NCBI GenBank assembly: GCA_022829145.1
Contig: CM040742.1
Coordinates: 10,911,131 to 10,975,130 of the forward strand
Reading direction: 5' to 3'
DNA length: 64,000 nucleotides
Source: Albula goreensis
Taxonomy: Eukaryota; Chordata; Actinopteri; Albuliformes; Albulidae
In this document: piece after piece, positions 22,801-35,181 of the stretch
How the letters are laid out: every line of letters begins with the position of its first letter
Position numbering within the stretch: position 1 is the first letter of the stretch
The notes under the pieces: model-generated
Seen by the model: the letters and a program-made list of their open reading frames with translations, nothing else
Told to the model about the DNA's origin: nothing
Databases searched by the model: none
Translations under genes and position numbers: made by a program

Positions 22801-25800
22801 TATTTAAAAGAACACACGGATAAAGACTATTTTGATATTTTTATAGGATGTATCCACATAGAGATGTAGGCTACCTAACTGTACACATGTACTAGCCTAT
22901 TACTATAATAACTGCTCTGCCGTATTGGCGTCACCAGTCAGTCATCGGCCTAAATTTGGAATTTATTTATATATTTACCATATGAATAAATAAATAAATA
23001 AATGCGTGTGCAGCCGACATATGTAGCGCGTACACGTTCAAATTAGCATATATCCTGCCACCCTAAAATGTTAAGGATTAAAATTTACATCCATTAATCT
23101 GTGCAATTCCATGTTGCAATACAGAATTTCCGTAAAATCCTGTGCGCCGTTTCTTCCACAGTTTAAATACGAAAATTCAGCAGTTTCTCGTTTCACAGGG
23201 TTTCCACTTCAGCCGAGCTTTTCCGGTCCACTCTGCTGCCCTCGGTTCCAGTAAAAAAATTACATAAACGCCGATGTCCTGTCGGATCAGCGCGAGCTGA
23301 AGTGGTCCTTACAGGGCGGGGATGGCTGCTTCAAACCTGCCGACATGTGCGAATCTCCAGCGCCGCGCCGCCACCCTGCATTTCCTCCGAAAACACCGGC
23401 GGTTGGACAGACACTTCACCGTGACATAAAACAAGAAATCTTTAATATTCCTGTCTTCTGTCTCTACTCCTCTCTGTCTGCCACTGTCTCGGCGGCTCAG
23501 GTGATGCAAGGAGAACGATGCACACACTGCGGATGACGTCCACTCCTGATTTATTTATTTATATCCAGCGCGCTTATATGCTTGTTCCATTTATTCCTCT
23601 TCGCTAGTGATCTTCCGTTAGGCTGCCGCTATGGTACGGTATACTTATTTGTCCAACCGTCCCCCGATTCTCGCACTTATGGTTTGTTTAGCCTAATTAA
23701 TGTTCTACCCGTATCTTTCCAACCCCTTTCCTCCTCCCCTCCTTTCCCGCCGTCCCCGTCCCTGTAGTTACTCCGCCGCGTCTGCCTACTAGTCGCTCCG
23801 ATTTGCGTCTGTCATGCAGGCATAAACACCATGGAACCCATTGTTCAACGTCTCTGTTTGTTCCTGATTGTTTTTTTTTTTGCACAGAGAATTTTTAGTT
23901 TTAGTCGCACGAGTGCGCTTTCACTCTGCCCCCCGCGTCGTGAGACCAGTCTTTCCAGTAGCCTATGTGATTTATTTATTATTGACGCATCCCCAGATGT
24001 GTCGTCATGCTGACCGTGTATCTGCGCCCCCCCCTCTCCAAGGCCCACACACGTGAATGGTGTATTTCGATAAACAACCGGGGGTGTAAAGAACTCTTAG
24101 AAAAACAGTCTGCCTGTTCTTCCTTGAATGAAGAAATAGCATAAAAGGGGTAGGCACCTGCAAACCATTTTTAAATCACTCTGAATACATTGCAGAATTG
24201 AGTATCGCTCCATAATTAGGCATTTCTTAAGTTTATTGTTGGTAGTGTTTGTAATATTGGTATGAGTTCCCTGCAAAATGGAGGTGTTTAAAATTAAGTT
24301 ACCCTACTACCTTAATATTTTAAGTTTCGTGTAAAAATTTAATAAAATTATGTGTCACCTAAATTTATTTGGGTCAGCACATGATTGATTTCTCTCTGAA
24401 TGAACAAAGCAGGTTAGATTAACTGACAGAATATTTAGGGTAGCAGAACAAGCTGTAGTATCATTGGTGTGAATGGAGAAAAAACACTTTGCATTTGCAG
24501 GAAACTTTCACTGTTGGGACAGATAACCCATATCATCCCATCTTAAATAATAGGGATTTTTATGCAAATTGTTTTAGTTGTGTAGGACTATGCTCAGGCA
24601 ATCAATAATTCAGCCTCCCCCACTGTATTATGATAAATCAATATACATTTAAGATTTAAATCCTGCTGAAAACATGGATGCCACAAGATTAATATGGGAA
24701 AATTAAGATACACAGGAAAGCTGTTCTTGTAATTCCATACAGGGGAGACTTACTGCACCGTTGAGTCCCTGTTGTGCAATTATGCAACAGAGGGTAGTTC
24801 ACAAAAGCACCCATTGGAGGGCGCAAAATTGCCAATCTGTATGATTGAAGCAGATTTCAGAGGGTACACATCTGGCGTTGGCCAAACACACTCGCCCTCT
24901 GGTGGCAAGACTGTGCGCCAGCACCACAAATTATATTTTTTGTATACCATCAAATTACAGTCTCCTTCAGAGCATCCACACGGGCATTCCTATGTGAACA
25001 CACTTTAGAATAAGAGTGTAGAGTCATGTATAGATAGATAGTGATGGGAGAGTGAGGTTTCATGATTCCCATTGGTCTCCACTTCCAAGTGACTGATCGA
25101 ATGTGTTGCTTTAAAATCATGATTCCATTACACTTCAAGCAAAAAATCATCCTGGTACCTAACCTGCTAACTAATCTTTTTTAATTGTGTTCTTGGCCGC
25201 ATTATTTATTTTAAATAGGTAATTTTGTACAACTTGTGTTACTAGCAAGCTTGTAGCAGTCACTTGCGATAAAAACTGAACAACTCATTAGGCTGTGGAG
25301 ATTACAAAGTATTAATAAAGGACTATTCACTCAAATAATTCAGTGTAGTGGAAACAAAACGCTGCCAGATCTTAAAAAATAAATAAATAAATAACATCAT
25401 GTCATGTTAAATTATTCATTTGTAATAAACTTTTTCTAATGGTACTTTACAGAGTGATAAGAAGTTCATCTATGCAAAGACAATACGTGGCTTGAATTGG
25501 TTTAATGGATGAAATCTCTATCTCCAACACAGTGAGTATACACAGCACACACAGCGTCCAACATGTAAGTGCATTTATTGTCAGAAATACATGAGCAAGT
25601 ACAGTGACAATGGGAAACTTACCATGTGCAATTGCACCAGTAGCTCTGCTCCTGCTGAGGTGCACAGCACACACAGGGGAGGCAGTATTCCCAGCTGTGA
25701 CTGGATTCACTGTCAGCAGGCATTCTGCTCCTTACGCATTGTCTGCACCTGGGGCCAGTTTTAGGCAACTTCTCCACCTTGCTACACAAGTACAACTGCT

Positions 25801-28150
25801 GGTACTTCCAGTTTTGCGCTGCCGTGGATAACTTCTCAGTCCAGAAAACTGAGGTTGGTATCTGTTGAGGTTCTAAGTGTACACAGACACAAACATTTGC
25901 TCAAATGCAGTGAAGTAACATTTCAAGTGCTGCTTTAAGAGGGGAAAAGTGAATTGCTTGCTGAGTGAGTCCAGAAGTCTCACTATCAATCAAGCTAGGA
26001 GGTAATCCAGCATGACTGACTCTCTATCCAGCAAGAACTACCAATCAATTCATCCTTACAGAAATGTACAGGGGAAATGGCACTCTGAAATATGGATGTC
26101 CAAGGCAGTCAAACATGAAACACACTTTTGTTTGAGTTACATTATTTGACCAAAGAATCAGGTTGAGAGAGTATAGATAACACCACAATGCTACTAGTAT
26201 GGAATGCAAATTAGGAACAGGAGAGTCGAAACACTCCATATTTTTTCATTCAACTTAAAAATCAAAGACATAATAAATAACAGCAAGTTCCCCCACAGGC
26301 AAAGCCATACTCAGAGTGAGTGAGTCTGGGTTTCATTCCAACGCAAACTTTAAATGAGTTCTTACATTTCAGCTAGCAGGAAAAGTAGGCCAACGCCAGC
26401 CCTAGAGGCACAGAATAGCCCAATCTCAGAATTACTGTGTGAAGTGAGCAGAGGAACCAAACTGGCTACTTTTTCTATTCCAATGAAAATTCTAAGCTTT
26501 CATGACATCACAAACATTTAATCTAGTATCCACTGGTTACCTCCAGTGTTTTAAAGAGTCCTCTGTCCTGTTTGTGACATCACAGTTGGTGCTTTCAGTG
26601 GTTTTAACACTAGGCATGTTTGAAGTGTTTGTTCTGAAAACCGAGTTTGTTTCTCTCCTTTAAGTGTTCAAGCAGCAACACACTCAAACAGCTACCAGAA
26701 CCAAATCCACATCGTCTAGGTGGTATCAGAATGACAGCAAACCTGTCCTGAATTCAACCAGCATACCGTGTTTAGTCACTAGAACCCCAAGAGAATTTTG
26801 CATCATAATTTTAAATGGGCTGGAGATCATTTGGTTATGAAACCAAACATTACGGTCATCAGATGGTCCAGGATTGCTTTGTAGTTTTGGAACAGATCTC
26901 CTCATGTGACCAGGGTCAAAATGACTCGGGGGTGCGTTTATAAACTCAATCTGACATGCTGTTCCCTACATGGATCGTCATAGCGCACATTGCATGTTGT
27001 ATGTCCTGAATTATTGATATATGTACTTTTTTACAACTTTACAAGAGCCCAGGCACTTGTGTGAAATAAAATTCCGGGAATAGGCTCATAAAATGATGAA
27101 TTTTCTGGACATGAATTTATGATCAGTCAAACCATAGACTGACAGAAAAAAAGGCAGCAGACACACAGTAACAGCTGTCTGCTAGGCAGCCAATGCTGGG
27201 CTGTACCTAGTCATCTAGCCGTCATCTAGTGAGGATGGCATTGTACAGGCTATTCATTATAACAGCATGTTAATCATTTGCTTTGGTGTCCTATGCAGCA
27301 TTCACTACAAAAATGGGTGAATGTACCTGTCAGTAAAGAGTAAGCTAGAAAGATGGCACTGTCGGCCATTTACTCCCACTGTGAGATAAACTGGGCAGAT
27401 GAAAAGCAGCGCTGTCCGGTTTTCACTTCCCTTCCAGATTCAGGGCTGCAGGATGGGATGATGAGAAGATCACAGTCAAGAACGGTGGGAAGGGCGGAAG
27501 GGGGAAACCACTGTTACTATACATACAAAACGTTACCATGGATACACTCAGGTGTGCAGTGGAGCCTCGTCTGTGGAACAGGTGCAAAGGGCAGGATTAC
27601 CTATGGAACAGGTGTAAGGAGCAGGCTCGCCTGCAGAACAGAACAGGTGAAGTTAAACATCAAAAAGCAGAATTTCCCTTTTACAAGAAACACAACCAAA
27701 TGCAAATGTACAGTCACATTCATTCATTCCTAAATCCCACCCTCACTCACTCTCCCTCTCCAGCTGCATACTTACCCTCTGGGCCTAACAGATACAAATC
27801 CCCTTTCCCAAGATCCTAAAAACCAGAGGGGCGAGTTTCAAATTGGGGTTAAGGGATAAGAAAGTCCTCCAACACTTACAAACATATTCTAGTTTTGGGT
27901 GGGATTTGCATCATGTGGAAACTTCCCACGCGTACAGCCGAGAGCTGAAAGAAGACAGCGGTACGCTGACCAGCTGTTTCACAAGCGAAGCAGTATGGCA
28001 GAGGGTCACTACCCCAAAACACAAACCCCACAGCCTGGGCCCTGTGGCATTCAGACACCATGTGACAGCACTATCTCTTCTGCTCCCTCAGGTCTGAACT
28101 GCAAATATTCACACAGAATCAGATTTGGACCATGTTCGCATGGAAAAAAA
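22801..28150. other. Intergenic DNA upstream of ppp2r5b, no gene seen
   Basis: From 22.9 to 24.05 kb it has more CpG and short TTTATT/AATAA runs (22981-23004). From 24.1 to 28.1 kb it is AT-rich without repeats I can name. Short open frames lack splice partners or recognisable protein motifs. A distal exon or non-coding RNA cannot be excluded. Confidence 0.5.
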
Positions 28151-28159
28151 AAAAATAAA

Positions 28160-28420
28160 AAATACACCACAAAACAAAGGCAGAGTGTGGTGATGAAGGA
28201 GTTCACAGACCTGGTTGGGAAAAGTGATGCCCTGTTATTTGCTCTAAAGTTTAACAGCACTGTAACGAGTAATGTTACTGTGTCACGAGAACTTCTGTCG
28301 CAGCATGTAAGAATGTTCGCCACAGCACATGAGAAATTGTCTTAGGAGTAAGAAAGAAAATTGTTCAAAGCCAAAGTACCCAAAATTTAATCTTCAGACT
28401 GGATTACTGAACAGCACTGC
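28160..28420. repeat. Interspersed repeat copy A (paired with 37020-37285)
   Basis: GCAGAGTGTGGTGATGAAGG, AGTTCA and CATTTGCTC-like blocks occur in the same order here and at 37020-37285, with further matching to CCAAAAT-type phrases 200 bases on. Divergence looks high, so both are old. Family unknown. Confidence 0.45.
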
Positions 28421-28729
28421 TGTTAAACCACGTCAGCAGTTGAGCGCTGCTTCAATGACAGTCCACCCCCCACCTGTTCCCTTCCTCATGTTCGCAGGAA
28501 CTGGGGGTGTACAAATAATTAGTGTTACTGCAGAAAAGGGGAACTGAAAAGGGAACAGAAAGTGTGTGTGTATGTGTGGGTGTGCGCACAGACAGAGAAA
28601 CTACCCTGCGTCATCCTAACTATGCACCGGTCCCTCATGGTGTTTGAACTACGAATGAAGTGCGTGTATGAGTGGAGACCATCGACGCCAGTCTTAAACA
28701 TCCAGTTTGGTAGGTTCCTAAATCCTCCT

Positions 28730-28731
<2 letters not shown>

Positions 28732-28782
<51 letters not shown>
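28732..28782. repeat. (CT)14(CA)11 compound microsatellite
   Basis: CT run 28732-28760 followed directly by CA run 28761-28782. Confidence 0.95.
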
Positions 28783-28789
28783 TACCCCC

Positions 28790-30340
28790 CCCCGGTCCTA
28801 GAGAGCCACACTGTATGCCAGTTTGATTTCACATTATAAATCAGCAAACCATTCAGACCCAATGAAAGTAGGTAAGGTGAGCTCAGCAAATCGTGTTTAA
28901 TTGATCCGTTTTCGTAGAGAGAAACAGTAAAAGGCTGCACACCCTGCGAACTGTACTGTACAGTACAGGCCCCTTTAACTGTTATCCTGAAACACTTTCT
29001 ACATTTTCCTCTCCCTCCCAACAAAGCTGAGGTACGTTATCGGCCCATCTACAGACAGCCACCCCCACAGAAGAGGCGCAAGCATCGCTACTTTACACAC
29101 TGTCACACCAGTCCCACAGAGGAATGCAGACTCAGCATGCGGTCACTTCTGAGCACAGCCAACCCCATGGCCATCCAGGGGAGGTCACTAGAGAGCGCCA
29201 GGACGGATGCCTTTACCAGGCGTAACCCCCCCATTTTTCCCCGGCGAAACTGAGCTGCTCTGGACCTCGAGCTGTAGCCAGTAACAGCACGTCACCAATG
29301 CTTTTTAAACCTGCTCACCAAAAAAAAATGAGTACAGAAATGTACGTTGAAGCACCATGTCATTACACACAGCAAGATGAAGGTGCTACCCAGCTTATTC
29401 TGTGCAATGACTTACCATGACTAAAGCAGGCCTCGGTGGAGTGCCCCAAGCCTCTAACCGCTACCTGGGCCCCACCCTCACCGTGATCTGCTAAAGAGAC
29501 GATAACTGCTGCCGAGATCCATGGGGTAAAAGAAAAACTACATCACATTTCTTCAGATTTGTGGCATTTTCAGCATTTAAGATTTGTCAAAGACAACGCT
29601 TCTAGAAGAAAGAATGAGTGACGCTGATACAGGAAGAACGGATGCGTTAAGTGGTCTCGAGTTGGTGTCTGTGTGAGAGTTAGCCTCACAGCTCAGGCTG
29701 CTAGCTGTGAGTGTGACTAATGTCTTGCTCTGTTGTGGGATTTTTCAAAAGTAATAAATGCCCACTGGTTTATGATCAAAGCCTGTCCCTGGAAATTGGG
29801 CAGAGAGAGAACCACACACTCACAGACTCTCTCACACAAGTGCAGATGCCGGACACGATAAACTGGCCAATCAAATCTCCTATCAGGAATCTGCTGCCAC
29901 CAGTCAGACTACTGGAAGCCTGGGCCAGAGAAGTTAACGGTGTTATCCAGAGTAGCAGTCAGTGGCAGGGACTGTGGGGTCCACAGTAGGAGACTGGGCA
30001 TGAGCATGATTGTGCATGCAATGTGTTAATGTGTGTGGGTTGATTCCTGAGTTTCCACACAAAAAATACTGCACTTTATAACACTATTACCACCAATTTA
30101 ATGTGACAAAATTTTTTATCCTAACAGGGCCTTCATCAGGCCCCATTTGGAATGAAAACTCATCACATTGATTCAGTGATAACAGATTTACAGCATTTGA
30201 GCTTTTTAAATGTATTTCTCTCAGCAAAGCACCTAGGACTGTGTGTGTGGGTGGCACTGTGTTATTTGTGGGTAAATCTTGAGTATCTCGAGCGTTATGA
30301 AAGAAGACGGACCGGTTAAATGAGTCAGAGAAACCGTTGT
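28790..30340. other. Non-coding stretch between rbm14-like 3' region and upstream repeats
   Basis: Starts with a half copy of the GGTCCTAGAGAGCCAC-type element end. Around 29.0-29.5 kb it is GC-richer. At 30125-30146 there is a GGGCCTTCATCAGGCCC palindrome-like motif, common in fish repeats. No gene model could be supported. Confidence 0.4.
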
Positions 30341-30892
30341 TTTATTTAGGCGGCTGGAAGACAAATGTCTAAATTAAAAAATAATTTTTGAAAAAAATCA
30401 AGACAAGCAGAAGTGATTTTTTTTTGTCCAAAGCTCTAACAACCGTAACAGTATCAAAACCGGGAAGCAAGAGGTCAACCTAAAAAAAAAAAAGAAAAAA
30501 CTTAAGAGTTAAGGTAACGGTTTGCTTCTTCACAACAGTGCAGAAGCCGCTATCAGCTTGGCTATTTTTTTTTATAACAGAATTAACAATGTATGGACAG
30601 CAGCAAAAGCTGAGAGACAAAGTGAACAGGAAGTGAACAGTTCAACGTAGTTATTCCCATTAATACTACTATGAATTAACAGCTACTTATATGGACTTAC
30701 TGCAATATTAAAAGAAAGATCTGCCATTAAAAACTTCAGGGAATACAAAGATTCACACCAACTCTACATAGGCGAACGATTTCGTCAATCGTTAAACAAA
30801 ATTAACTACCCAAAAAAGGAAAAAAGTATATTTAAAAAAAAACAAAAAAAAACAAAGAAACAAGCAGTATCTAGCAGTCGGGTACGTTTTCT

Positions 30893-30898
30893 TTTATT
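30893..30898 (-). terminator. Candidate polyadenylation signal of the rbm14-like gene
   Basis: AATAAA on the minus strand, about 2 kb past the rbm14-like stop. Another copy is at 30341-30346. Between the stop and here lie A-rich runs (U-rich in the RNA) and three inverted-repeat elements. A long 3' UTR is plausible but unproved. Confidence 0.25.
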
Positions 30899-31020
30899 TC
30901 CGAGGTGTTTCTTTTTTTCTTTTTGTTCGTATTTCGGTTGCGTTTCTGAGACCGAGGATTATCCTATGAAGCAGAGTCGGATCCGTTTTCGGAGGCGGTG
31001 CCGGGCTGTTGCGGTCGATG

Positions 31021-31115
31021 CGATCGGCCGGGTCGGTCGGTCGTTGCAATGCGAGGCGATGCGATTGGCCAGGTCGGTCGGTCGTTGCAATGCGATTGGC
31101 TGGTTGGTCAGTCGG
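31021..31115. repeat. Short direct repeat, about two copies of 47-51 bp
   Basis: GGTCGGTCGGTCGTTGCAAT occurs twice, followed each time by GCGA and a GATTGGC-type phrase. Probably in the 3' UTR of the rbm14-like gene. Confidence 0.7.
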
Positions 31116-31407
31116 TTTGCCCACCAGTTTGAACTTCACCATTTTTGTTTTATTATGTAAAAGTAAAAATATATAATGTCCCTTTCCTTCTTTCCTTATT
31201 CCCTCTCTTACCCCCCCCCCCCAAAATTTTGCTCCTGACCATCCCTCCCCCCAATCCACAACTACCAGCCCAAACATACACCCACTCCTGTCCAATCAGA
31301 ATGGCTGTCCCACAGACACACAGATAGAACACTGGAGGGGAAAGAAGCAGCAGGAAGCACACCAGAACCACCAAAGGGCAGTGCTTGGGAAATGGGGTGT
31401 TATGACA

Positions 31408-31560
31408 ATGAAAATGGGTGGAGCTACTGCATGCTACAGCAAACTTGCTAATTCCTAACCAGTCATTATATTAAAGTAAACAGCAACACATTTTGACAGG
31501 TCTGAAGAGTGAGTGATATCACTGGCAATTGTAGCTCCACCCATTTTTTGCATAATGAAA
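31408..31560. mobile_element. Small inverted-repeat element
   Basis: AATGGGTGGAGCTAC at the left and its reverse complement GTAGCTCCACCCATT at the right, 15 identical bases, both flanked by an ATG(C/A)AA-type extension. About 150 bases. A relative of one arm (TAGCTCCTCCCATTTT) is at 60497-60512. Confidence 0.6.
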
Positions 31561-31833
31561 CCTTTCAACCATAACTACAGCAAGATGAATTACTGTTTAG
31601 GGGGGTGACAGTGAGGGATGGGGGTCAGGATGGGTGAGCTGGGAGGGGGCCGGGGGCATGTCAAAACAAACAATACTCAGCATCTTACTTGAAAACGCAT
31701 CCTACAGTAGACAAACTTCAGGCAATGGGCTACAAAAACTACATGCCCAGGGAAAGCTCTCTTATTAAGGCAAGTCAAGACAACTTTGCACTTTGCATTA
31801 ACTACAGCTGGGGTAAAGAAGTAAACCATTACC

Positions 31834-32005
31834 CCAGGGCTCTCAAACTCCAGCCCCCTGGGGGCGCACGGCATCCTCTGATCTTCCTCATTGCATTCAG
31901 CTGTCTGGTCATTAATGTACGCCACCTGCTGGCTACAGCGTCAAGACATCTAACCCAATGCTCAAAATGGCTGCAGCCCTCTAGGACTGGAGTTTGAGAT
32001 CCCAG
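31834..32005. mobile_element. Short fold-back MITE
   Basis: Left end CAGGGCTCTCAAACTCCAGC; right end on the other strand TGGGATCTCAAACTCCAGTC followed by CTAGAGGGCTGCAG. About 170 bases. This is the clearest member of the CTCAAACTCCAG group in the window. Confidence 0.6.
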
Positions 32006-32447
32006 TTTTTTCCTCCACCTTCCTCTCACTCCTCCCCTCCCCACCCCACACAGTGTGATTGTACACTTCTGTTTACTACTACAGTCACTTACATCCCATC
32101 ACTTTGCTCAAGGCCTTAAAAAAAAAAAAAAAAAAACCCACCCCTAATCTGAGCTGCACCTCTACCCATATGGGACATATGGCAGACATCCTCACACACT
32201 CAACAAACGCATGCAAACACACACGAAGATCTTATTCAGAGCCTAAACACTGAAAAACAAAAATTACTAAAAATATAACAATCTATTAAAGGCTGATATG
32301 CTCAGCAAAAAAAAAAAAAAAATACGAACAATGAACTTTAATTGACCAAGGTTGGTTTTTTTTTTTACATATAAAGTTCTGTGTGCACTTCTAACTTCAT
32401 ATTCTCGTTAGGCTCCCTATGACTCGACCCTTCACAGAGAGGGCTGT

Positions 32448-32643
32448 CGGCCCTGGTCCTGGGGAGCCACAAGGTGTGGCAGGTTACCGTTTCTACCTTA
32501 AAATCAGCACCTAATTCCAACCAAAAAAAAACAGGTGAGACAGGCTGAATTAATCATAATTTTAAATGATGAACTGAGTGATGAGTAACTCTGAAAAGCC
32601 AGCATGTTCTGTGGCTCTCCAGGACAAAGGCTGGGTACCCCTG
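32448..32643. mobile_element. Short fold-back MITE in the rbm14-like 3' region
   Basis: Left part CCCTGGTCCTGGGGAGCCAC, right part on the other strand starting AGGGGTACCCAGCC and running into CTGGAGAGCCACAG. About 200 bases with an AT-rich centre and A9 run. Only 250 bases past the rbm14-like stop codon. Confidence 0.5.
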
Positions 32644-32895
32644 ATCTACAGCATTACACTTCTTTACCCGTTATCCTAAAATAATCTGTATAATTACAAA
32701 GGCTTTAAACCCTCACTTTCCTTGATTTAACTTCACCCACCAAACTCTTAACTTCCCTCACCACCTCATCCCTCTCTCCTACCCCATCCCTCTTTCCGTC
32801 AGACCCTTCCCAAATCCTTCCCCCTTTACAGTGCAGATTATTCCCCTCTCCCCACCACCACCACATAAGGGACCTTCCAAACTAAGCCCCTGCCT

Positions 32896-33942
32896 TCAGT
32901 ACCCCCTGCTGAACCCATTGCTGTACTTGTCATCAGAAAAGTAGTCATCTTTCTCGAACCCTGAGCCTAGCGAGTAGCGGCTGTAGAGGGAAGAAGTGGA
33001 GGAGGAAGAGGGCGGAGGAGGTGGAGGCACCATGCCGCCTGCTCCAGAGCCCCCTCCAGAGGCTGAGCGGGCGTAACTGCGGCCATAGGCAGCAGAAGAA
33101 GGTGGGGGCGGGGGAGGTGGGGGGAGCAGGGTGCGGCGGCTCCCCAGCGGGCTACGCTCGCGGTAATAGCGGGCAGTGAGGGGTGGGGACAGCGGGCGCT
33201 GGGGTGGGGGAGGGGGCCGGCGGTCATAGGCATCACGCTCATAGTAGCGGGAGGAAGGGGAGGAGCTGTAGGGGTCGTAGCGCACACCACGCTCGTACAG
33301 CTCACGCTCGTAGTAGCTGCGGGGGGGTGGGGGTGGGAGCGGGGGAGGGGGTGGCAGCCTGCCGCGAGGGGGGTAGTAATCTCCTGGAGGGGGGCGAGGG
33401 GGCAGGTAATGGGGGTGGTGGTGCGGGTGGGGCGGGTAGTGAGGGTGGTGTGGGGGCGGTGGAGCGAAGTCATCCCCTCTTGCGTCCCTGGACTGGTTGC
33501 TTCGTGACAGTGAGACGAAGATCTTCTGACCCTCGATCTTGGAGTGGTTGAGCTCGGAGATGGCCTCCAGGGCCTCGTTCTCGCGCTGCATGTGCACGAA
33601 GGCATAGTTCTTGACGATGTCACACTCCACCACTTTCCCATACTGCTGGAAGAGCTCTTTGATCTTGCCCGCCGTCACGCCCTCGGGCACATTGCCCACA
33701 TAGATCTTAGTGGCGTTGCGCACTTTGGTGGTGGCATACTCCACGGTGATGCGCGAACCGTTGAGCTCGTGCTTGTGCAGTGAGGAGACGGCCTTCTGCG
33801 CAGCGTCCTCGTCCTCCATGTGCACGAAGCCGTAGTTCTTCAGGATGTCACAGTCCGAGACCTCTCCATACTTCTCGAACAGTGTGCGCAGCTCTGATTC
33901 CGTGGTGGAGGAGTTCACGTTGCCCACAAAGATCTTCACCAT
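32896..33942 (-). CDS. rbm14: RBM14/RBM4-family protein with two RRMs
   Basis: Predicted nuclear RNA-binding protein of 348 residues, whole coding region in one exon. RRM1 spans about residues 2-68 (RNP2-like KIFVGN, RNP1-like KNYGFVHM). RRM2 spans about 78-145 (KIYVGN, KNYAFVHM). This tight RRM pair is typical of the RBM4/RBM14 (Lark/CoAA) family, which works in splicing and transcription co-activation. There is no CCHC zinc knuckle after RRM2, which argues against RBM4 itself. The rest is low complexity: His/Pro-rich (about 165-190), Pro runs, repeated YYER/RYYERD motifs, RYYRERSPLG (compare the RDRSPL of RBM14 and RBM4), a Gly/Ser stretch, and an acidic-aromatic tail ending FSRGY. Mammalian RBM14 is longer with many YG repeats, so this is a shorter fish form or a paralogue; the symbol is less certain than the family. 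The start ACCATGG fits Kozak. A strong acceptor (polypyrimidine then CAACAG) at 34081-34101 suggests the exon begins at 34080 and the upstream intron lies in the 5' UTR. Confidence 0.9.
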   Translation of the reverse strand: MVKIFVGNVNSSTTESELRTLFEKYGEVSDCDILKNYGFVHMEDEDAAQKAVSSLHKHELNGSRITVEYATTKVRNATKIYVGNVPEGVTAGKIKELFQQYGKVVECDIVKNYAFVHMQRENEALEAISELNHSKIEGQKIFVSLSRSNQSRDARGDDFAPPPPHHPHYPPHPHHHPHYLPPRPPPGDYYPPRGRLPPPPPLPPPPPRSYYERELYERGVRYDPYSSSPSSRYYERDAYDRRPPPPPQRPLSPPLTARYYRERSPLGSRRTLLPPPPPPPPSSAAYGRSYARSASGGGSGAGGMVPPPPPPSSSSTSSLYSRYSLGSGFEKDDYFSDDKYSNGFSRGY

Positions 33943-34080
33943 GGCGACGGGAGGGGGGAGACACGCACGCGTGCGATGAAAGGAGTAACTGTTTTCCAGG
34001 GAGCAGCTTAACTGCCCAGTTGAGTTCCCTGAGGCAGGGGTGTGAGAGTTTTACTTACTAGATGAAATGTCTCAACACTC

Positions 34081-35180
34081 CTGTTGAAAGAGGGAGAAAG
34101 GACAGGGAAATTCATAAACAAACTGTTGTGCTATTATTTCACTCCATCTTAATCATCATCAGAGCCACTGTCACACTGCAAACAATCCAAACTTTACAAT
34201 CATACCACATACTTGTAAACATAAAAAACTGACTCCACTGTTCCCACAGAGTCATTACATTAGGTCTTTAGGTCCCCCAGCCTATCCCACAGACACATCA
34301 ATATGCTCCTCACAAAACTGGTCACTGCTCATCATTAGTCTGCACCGAACAATAAAAACCACATACAACTGAACCAGGAATAATACTTGTGATTTCACAT
34401 CGTCCAGATCACAATCAAATGTGAAGGTGAAAGAAGTTCCGTCATGAATAACCGTTCTGGTACACCACCCCAGTGAGTGTTGGGTAAATATAGTTGAAAA
34501 CAAATCTAGTGACTATTTTTAATAGAGTAATTGTTTACATGGCCAACTAGCTCTTGAGATGGCTTGCGATGACCTAGGTCAAAGACTAAGCACATCTGTC
34601 AAGTTATACTAACGTCGGCACTACCTAGCTAACTTGCTTAGCCTACTAAGATTGCTAGCTACATCTCTGACGCAACCAGTACAGTTATGCCTACAGCTAC
34701 TCAACCAGACAGTTGCGAATAATCTGCTATACATTATACCTAGCTACTTTAAATAACCACTATGCAGCTAGACCTCGACAGCAGGATGATATTGGTGAGA
34801 GTCCTTTACGACGTTAGCAAACCAGATAGATACCTACCGAGCTAGCGATATAAAGTCAGCCACCTCTAGCAAAGGCAATACATCACGGAAATAAAAACCG
34901 TCAGCTTACTTCCGCTAAACGTTTGTTAAGGATGTAACAGACAGCTCGTAAAATTTACGAGCTAGCTAATGTTATACAGGTAGCATGCAAACGTTCCCGT
35001 TAACAACAACAAAAAAAAACATTACAAGTTGATGTAGGCCTTACTGAATGAATGAACCGAATTTGTCCATGGTTAGATAGCTGGTTAGCTTGCTACCCTG
35101 GCTACTTCAGTGATCTTAACAGGCTATCATACTCACTGAAATATCATAAAATACTTTGAATGTATATATGGTTTACTTAC
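34081..35180 (-). other. Probable 5' UTR intron of the rbm14-like gene
   Basis: On the minus strand a consensus donor, AAC|GTAAGTAAA, puts an exon end at 35181, and a pyrimidine-rich acceptor ends at 34081. That gives a 1.1 kb intron upstream of the start codon. A second possible donor, GGAA|GTAAGC, lies at 34910 but overlaps an ETS-like GGAAGT, so it may be regulatory instead. No coding signal is seen inside. Confidence 0.45.
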
Positions 35181-35181
35181 G

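Noticed and set aside
27899-28345. A 148-codon frame on the plus strand
   Set aside because: No recognisable motif, and it runs into an interspersed repeat and an A-rich run.
33183-33783. Antisense frames opposite the rbm14-like gene
   Set aside because: Shadow frames of a GC-rich coding exon; no independent motifs.
34029-34080. A 22-base 5' UTR micro-exon in the rbm14-like gene
   Set aside because: It would need a 30-base intron, too short; one exon from 34080 explains the sequence.
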